Of a stretch of 35,548 nt of DNA, positions 33,175 through 35,548 are shown piece after piece. This DNA comes from Pseudoselenomonas ruminantium (GTDB lineage: Bacteria; Bacillota; Negativicutes; Selenomonadales; Selenomonadaceae). How positions within the stretch are numbered: position 1 is the first letter of the stretch; each line of letters opens with the position of its first letter. The notes under the pieces are model-generated. The model was not told the DNA's origin. It was given only the letters and a program-made list of their open reading frames with translations, and did not search any database. Both the position numbers and the translations under genes were made by a program. The stretch covers positions 1 through 35,548 of the forward strand of contig SVBZ01000027.1 in assembly GCA_015058575.1 (NCBI GenBank), written 5' to 3'.

Positions 33175-33282
33175 TATTCAATTTCCTCAAAAAGTTCAAG
33201 TACTATTATCATGGACTTTTGCAGGATCGCCCAAAGGTGCAGATGCCAGCGCGAGTATATACAGCCTCGGAATTATAATTTA

Positions 33283-33321
33283 AAAAGTGGCATCTTCCTA
33301 AATTGCGAAGATGCCACTTTT
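33283..33321. terminator. Terminator after the Wza-like gene
   Basis: Perfect 15-bp arms AAAAGTGGCATCTTC (33283-33297) and its complement (33307-33321) with a 9-base loop, flanked by A's and T's. It lies 66 bases after the Wza-like stop. Confidence 0.9.
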
Positions 33322-33386
33322 ATTATTCATATACACTATTTCGTGCGAGACGCTCTCACAACTCTTTTTTACCGCCTTATCAGCGA

Positions 33387-34106
33387 TTACTTATCAATTT
33401 TCGAGATATTATATGCCGATGCGATCAGCGGTGCAATATCACGCGCAAACGTAATGCGATGGTTACGCGTCAGATACAGGATGTCACCTTCCTGGAGCTC
33501 ATAGTTCTCCGCGAGGTCACCCGTTGTAATCATCTTGTTGAGATTGACCGGAATCATCGTATTCGACCCATCGTTATGGATCAGGATCAGGCGCTTCTTC
33601 GCAGCATCCAGTGTAAAGCTGCCAGCAGCACCTACCGCATCAATGACCTTGTGCCCGCGGGTAAGATCTACATACCCCGTCTTATTGAACTCGCCCAGCA
33701 CATACACGCGAACGCCAGCCGGCTCCAGAACATTGATCGTCACATCCGGATTCACATAATACTTGGCCAGTGCCTGCGTCAGCTCCTCCGTCAGCTCGCC
33801 AACCGTCATGCCCTTTACATTCAGCTGCCCCAGATACGGCAGGGAAATCGTCCCATCCAAACGAACCGTATACGCATTGCTGCCATTGCTCGCCGTGCTG
33901 ATTTTCTCATCCTGCAAAACCAGAATGCTCAGCTTATCGCCAGGGTTCAGCGTATACGGCTGCCCCTCCACCTCTCTAGACTGCATCTCATGCACCGGTG
34001 CCGACGACATCTCCGCAGCCGCCTGCACATCCGAAGTTGCCGCTAAGCCCATTACCGGCTGTGCCAGCGAAAACAACAAAGCACCAACAAGTATCTCCCT
34101 CTTCAT
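33387..34106 (-). CDS. Polysaccharide export protein (Wza/KpsD-like)
   Basis: A periplasmic/outer-membrane polysaccharide export protein. From the ATG at 34106 (AGGAGG about 9 bases upstream) it has 239 residues and an N-terminal signal peptide (MKREILVGALLFSLAQPVMG, cleaved near AA before TSD). The Poly_export domain reads YTLNPGDKLSILVLQDE (about 50-66) to YYVNPDVTINVLEP. An SLBB domain follows (VRVYVLGEFNKTGYVDL, KVIDAVGAAGSF), and LQEGDILYLTRN lies near the end. It lacks the C-terminal amphipathic helix of E. coli Wza, so the outer-membrane pore may differ. A longer open frame from 34199 adds 31 residues without a ribosome binding site. It stands apart from other capsule genes; WbaP lies 7 kb away. 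Confidence 0.88.
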   Translation of the reverse strand: MKREILVGALLFSLAQPVMGLAATSDVQAAAEMSSAPVHEMQSREVEGQPYTLNPGDKLSILVLQDEKISTASNGSNAYTVRLDGTISLPYLGQLNVKGMTVGELTEELTQALAKYYVNPDVTINVLEPAGVRVYVLGEFNKTGYVDLTRGHKVIDAVGAAGSFTLDAAKKRLILIHNDGSNTMIPVNLNKMITTGDLAENYELQEGDILYLTRNHRITFARDIAPLIASAYNISKIDK

Positions 34107-34247
34107 CAAAAACGTCCTCCTATTACAGCAAAACACCATCCCCAAAGACAGCGCTCCCAAAATCCAACGATAAACGGTTTTATTATAACATCTATCCATT
34201 CTTTACACAATAAAATCCTCGCTACTATCCCCAAGCCACGTCACAAA

Positions 34248-34663
34248 TCATTTTAGCGAATATCTGATTTCCCGACCTCTTAGCAGTTTATAAACTTTAT
34301 TTTCATCTTCTGTCAGATTGCCGCCTGCTTCTATGACTGGCAGGATTATCCTGATAGTATTTTCCGTCATATCAAAAACAGGCTTAATCTTGCTCTCCCT
34401 ATATTCCTCTTTAATACGCTTTACCCCAGTGCCAAATCGTTCTATCATATGCAATCTAAAAAAAATGCTGCCTATGATACGGTTCCGCAGTATGGAAATG
34501 CCACCTCTGAGGCAGGCTTCTTTATCCATACCTTTAGGCAGCCCTCCAGGTAAGGTTATTTCAATCCTATCTGGAATATGTGAAAACAAACGCAAAAAAA
34601 TGCGTTTGTTTTTGCGGTTGTTATTGTTGCCATATTCTATGTAGCTGCAAATCAGCAGTCAAG
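34248..34663 (-). pseudogene. C-terminal remnant of an AlbA_2/HATPase_4 protein
   Basis: The readable part matches the C-terminal half of the protein type at 23710-25011: PDRIEITLPGGLPKG, GISILRNRIIGSIFFRLHMI and ERFGTGVKRIKEEY are the HATPase_4 signatures, and a short tail follows. The AlbA_2 domain and most of the ATP-binding start are missing. Upstream, the frame becomes an Asn/Lys-rich stretch over a hairpin (34583-34612) and then meets a stop near 34664. It is a decayed gene, and the hairpin may mark where foreign sequence entered. Confidence 0.75.
34583..34612 (+). terminator. Hairpin with T run inside the AlbA_2 remnant
   Basis: Perfect 12-bp arms AAAACAAACGCA (34583-34594) and TGCGTTTGTTTT (34601-34612) with a 6-base loop, followed by another T. 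It looks like an intrinsic terminator on the plus strand, but no plus-strand gene ends here. Confidence 0.5.
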
Positions 34664-35005
34664 TCTCTCTTTTTTCCTACCGTATAATCTCCAGCAGCAC
34701 AAAAGTCCCCTAAAAAAATGTAAAAATTAGCAAAAACTCCATTGAAAAAATGTTTTTAATGAGATGCAAAGAGACATTACCATGTCCTATGAGGACGATA
34801 TGATGAAATATGCTCCTGACCGTGACAAGGCTCGTATCAGGAAGTACTACCGCTTGAGCCAATCCGCTGTATACATTTAATCCCTATGGAATTTATGTTC
34901 GCATTATGTTACAATCTACTTATAAAGAACATATTTTCGTATAAACTTTTCTCTTGCCGGCCAAAAACGTTTTTTCTATAATATAAAGAAAGAAGGGACT
35001 TTCGA
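34664..35005. other. AT-rich gap with no clear gene
   Basis: Nothing certain is present. A 32-codon plus-strand frame (34782-34880, MSYEDDMMKYAPDRDKARIR at its start) resembles the charged C-terminal tails of Rpn-family proteins and may be a remnant of one. It has no good ribosome binding site. The rest is AT-rich leader of the Rpn gene. Confidence 0.35.
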
Positions 35006-35548
35006 ATGACTACGGGGCAAAACACCGATCTCTTCGCAGATCTTAGCGAGCGCAACTACAATCCGATGAACGATGTCTTGTTCAAGTTCATCTTTGGCAA
35101 GGAAGAACGCAAGCAGATTACTATCGACTTCCTCAACGCCGTCCTGCAGCATGATTTGCAGCATCCGATTCAGGACATTACCTTTACCCAAACCGAAATG
35201 TCCCCCGAAAATGAAGCGGACAAGCTCACACGCCTCGATGTGACCTGCGTCCTCGACACCGCCGAACAGGTAGACGTCGAAGTCCAAGTCGTCAACCACA
35301 AAGACATGGCACGACGAACCCTATACTATTGGGCGCAGCTCTACCTGATGTCTCTGCCCGCCGGCAAACACTACCGAGACCTAAAACCATCCATCACGGT
35401 AAACATCCTGAAATTCAAACTGCTCCCACAGGCTACTCCTTACTCCATGTGGAGCATCTATAACCCAGAAACTGGCGACCGGCTCAACAAAGACCTGACG
35501 CTGCATTTCCTGGAAATCCCCAAATACGCCAAAAAACCCATCGCCGAA
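35006..35548 (+). CDS. Rpn-family recombination-promoting nuclease / PD-(D/E)XK transposase-like protein (partial)
   Basis: The gene begins at the ATG at 35006 (AAGGGA about 9 bases upstream) and runs off the window after 181 codons. The readable part has the family opening NPMNDVLFKFIFGKEERKQI and FLNAVLQ. The PD-(D/E)XK core follows as LTRLDVTCVLDTAEQVDVEVQ, an acidic residue then an E-x-Q variant of the ExK motif, and after it the helix RRTLYYWAQLY. YRDLKPSITVNILKF matches the conserved P-[TS]-x-x-[IV] strand. Rpn proteins are DNA endonucleases that promote recombination and vary among strains. The gene may continue with the usual charged tail; this cannot be seen. Confidence 0.88.
   Translation, partial: MTTGQNTDLFADLSERNYNPMNDVLFKFIFGKEERKQITIDFLNAVLQHDLQHPIQDITFTQTEMSPENEADKLTRLDVTCVLDTAEQVDVEVQVVNHKDMARRTLYYWAQLYLMSLPAGKHYRDLKPSITVNILKFKLLPQATPYSMWSIYNPETGDRLNKDLTLHFLEIPKYAKKPIAE

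Overview
The window looks like a chromosomal segment of an anaerobic, diderm Firmicute of the Negativicutes (Selenomonas/Mitsuokella-like). This is an inference. It rests on GC-rich, strongly SD-led genes, a Firmicute-type ptsH-ptsI pair, a sigma-54 promoter, Wza-type capsule export (which implies an outer membrane) and an aspartate/fumarate anaerobic metabolism. No tRNA, rRNA, CRISPR array or intact insertion sequence was seen.

Layout. (1) 213-7737 is a dicarboxylate/aspartate block: aspartase, a DASS-family dicarboxylate carrier, a divergent GlnK/GlnL-type two-component system, a LysR regulator and a divergent aspartate/glutamate racemase. (2) 7751-8108 holds what I read as an unannotated type I toxin-antitoxin locus. 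A 29-residue hydrophobic peptide and a short divergent antisense RNA share a direct repeat over the toxin start codon and carry complementary terminator loops. (3) 8132-11692 is the nadA-nadB-nadC operon, with a consensus promoter and a 30-bp perfect palindrome at the expected transcription start. (4) 11710-13439 is an AT-rich insertion coding for an AAA ATPase and a TOPRIM/RloB-like partner, a likely defence pair. (5) 13534-17690 is ptsI and ptsH, preceded by a sigma-54 promoter and by an enhancer-binding protein whose N-terminal domain is itself HPr-like. (6) 17783-20037 is a two-gene operon: a membrane/coiled-coil/TPR protein and a PRC-barrel protein.

(7) 20080-25011 is accessory: an unknown protein, a KAP-type P-loop NTPase broken by a one-base shift in a G6 tract inside its Walker A motif, a membrane-anchored unknown and an AlbA_2 (Schlafen-like) regulator. 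(8) 25066-34106 is the cell-surface part: a WbaP-like sugar-phosphate transferase, a secreted TPR protein, a 1086-aa RTX-repeat protein with an HEXXH-x18-E metallopeptidase signature, an ATPase_2/DUF234 protein and a Wza-like exporter. (9) 34248-35548 is decayed: a remnant of a second AlbA_2/HATPase protein, and an Rpn-family nuclease that runs off the window.

How the genes may work together: racemase and aspartase feed aspartate into fumarate, the carrier exchanges C4-dicarboxylates, and NadB consumes L-aspartate (using fumarate as acceptor in anaerobes). Aspartate therefore links fumarate metabolism to NAD synthesis across the first 11.7 kb. The HPr-domain activator upstream of ptsHI suggests that the PTS phosphorylation state feeds back on expression of the general PTS proteins.
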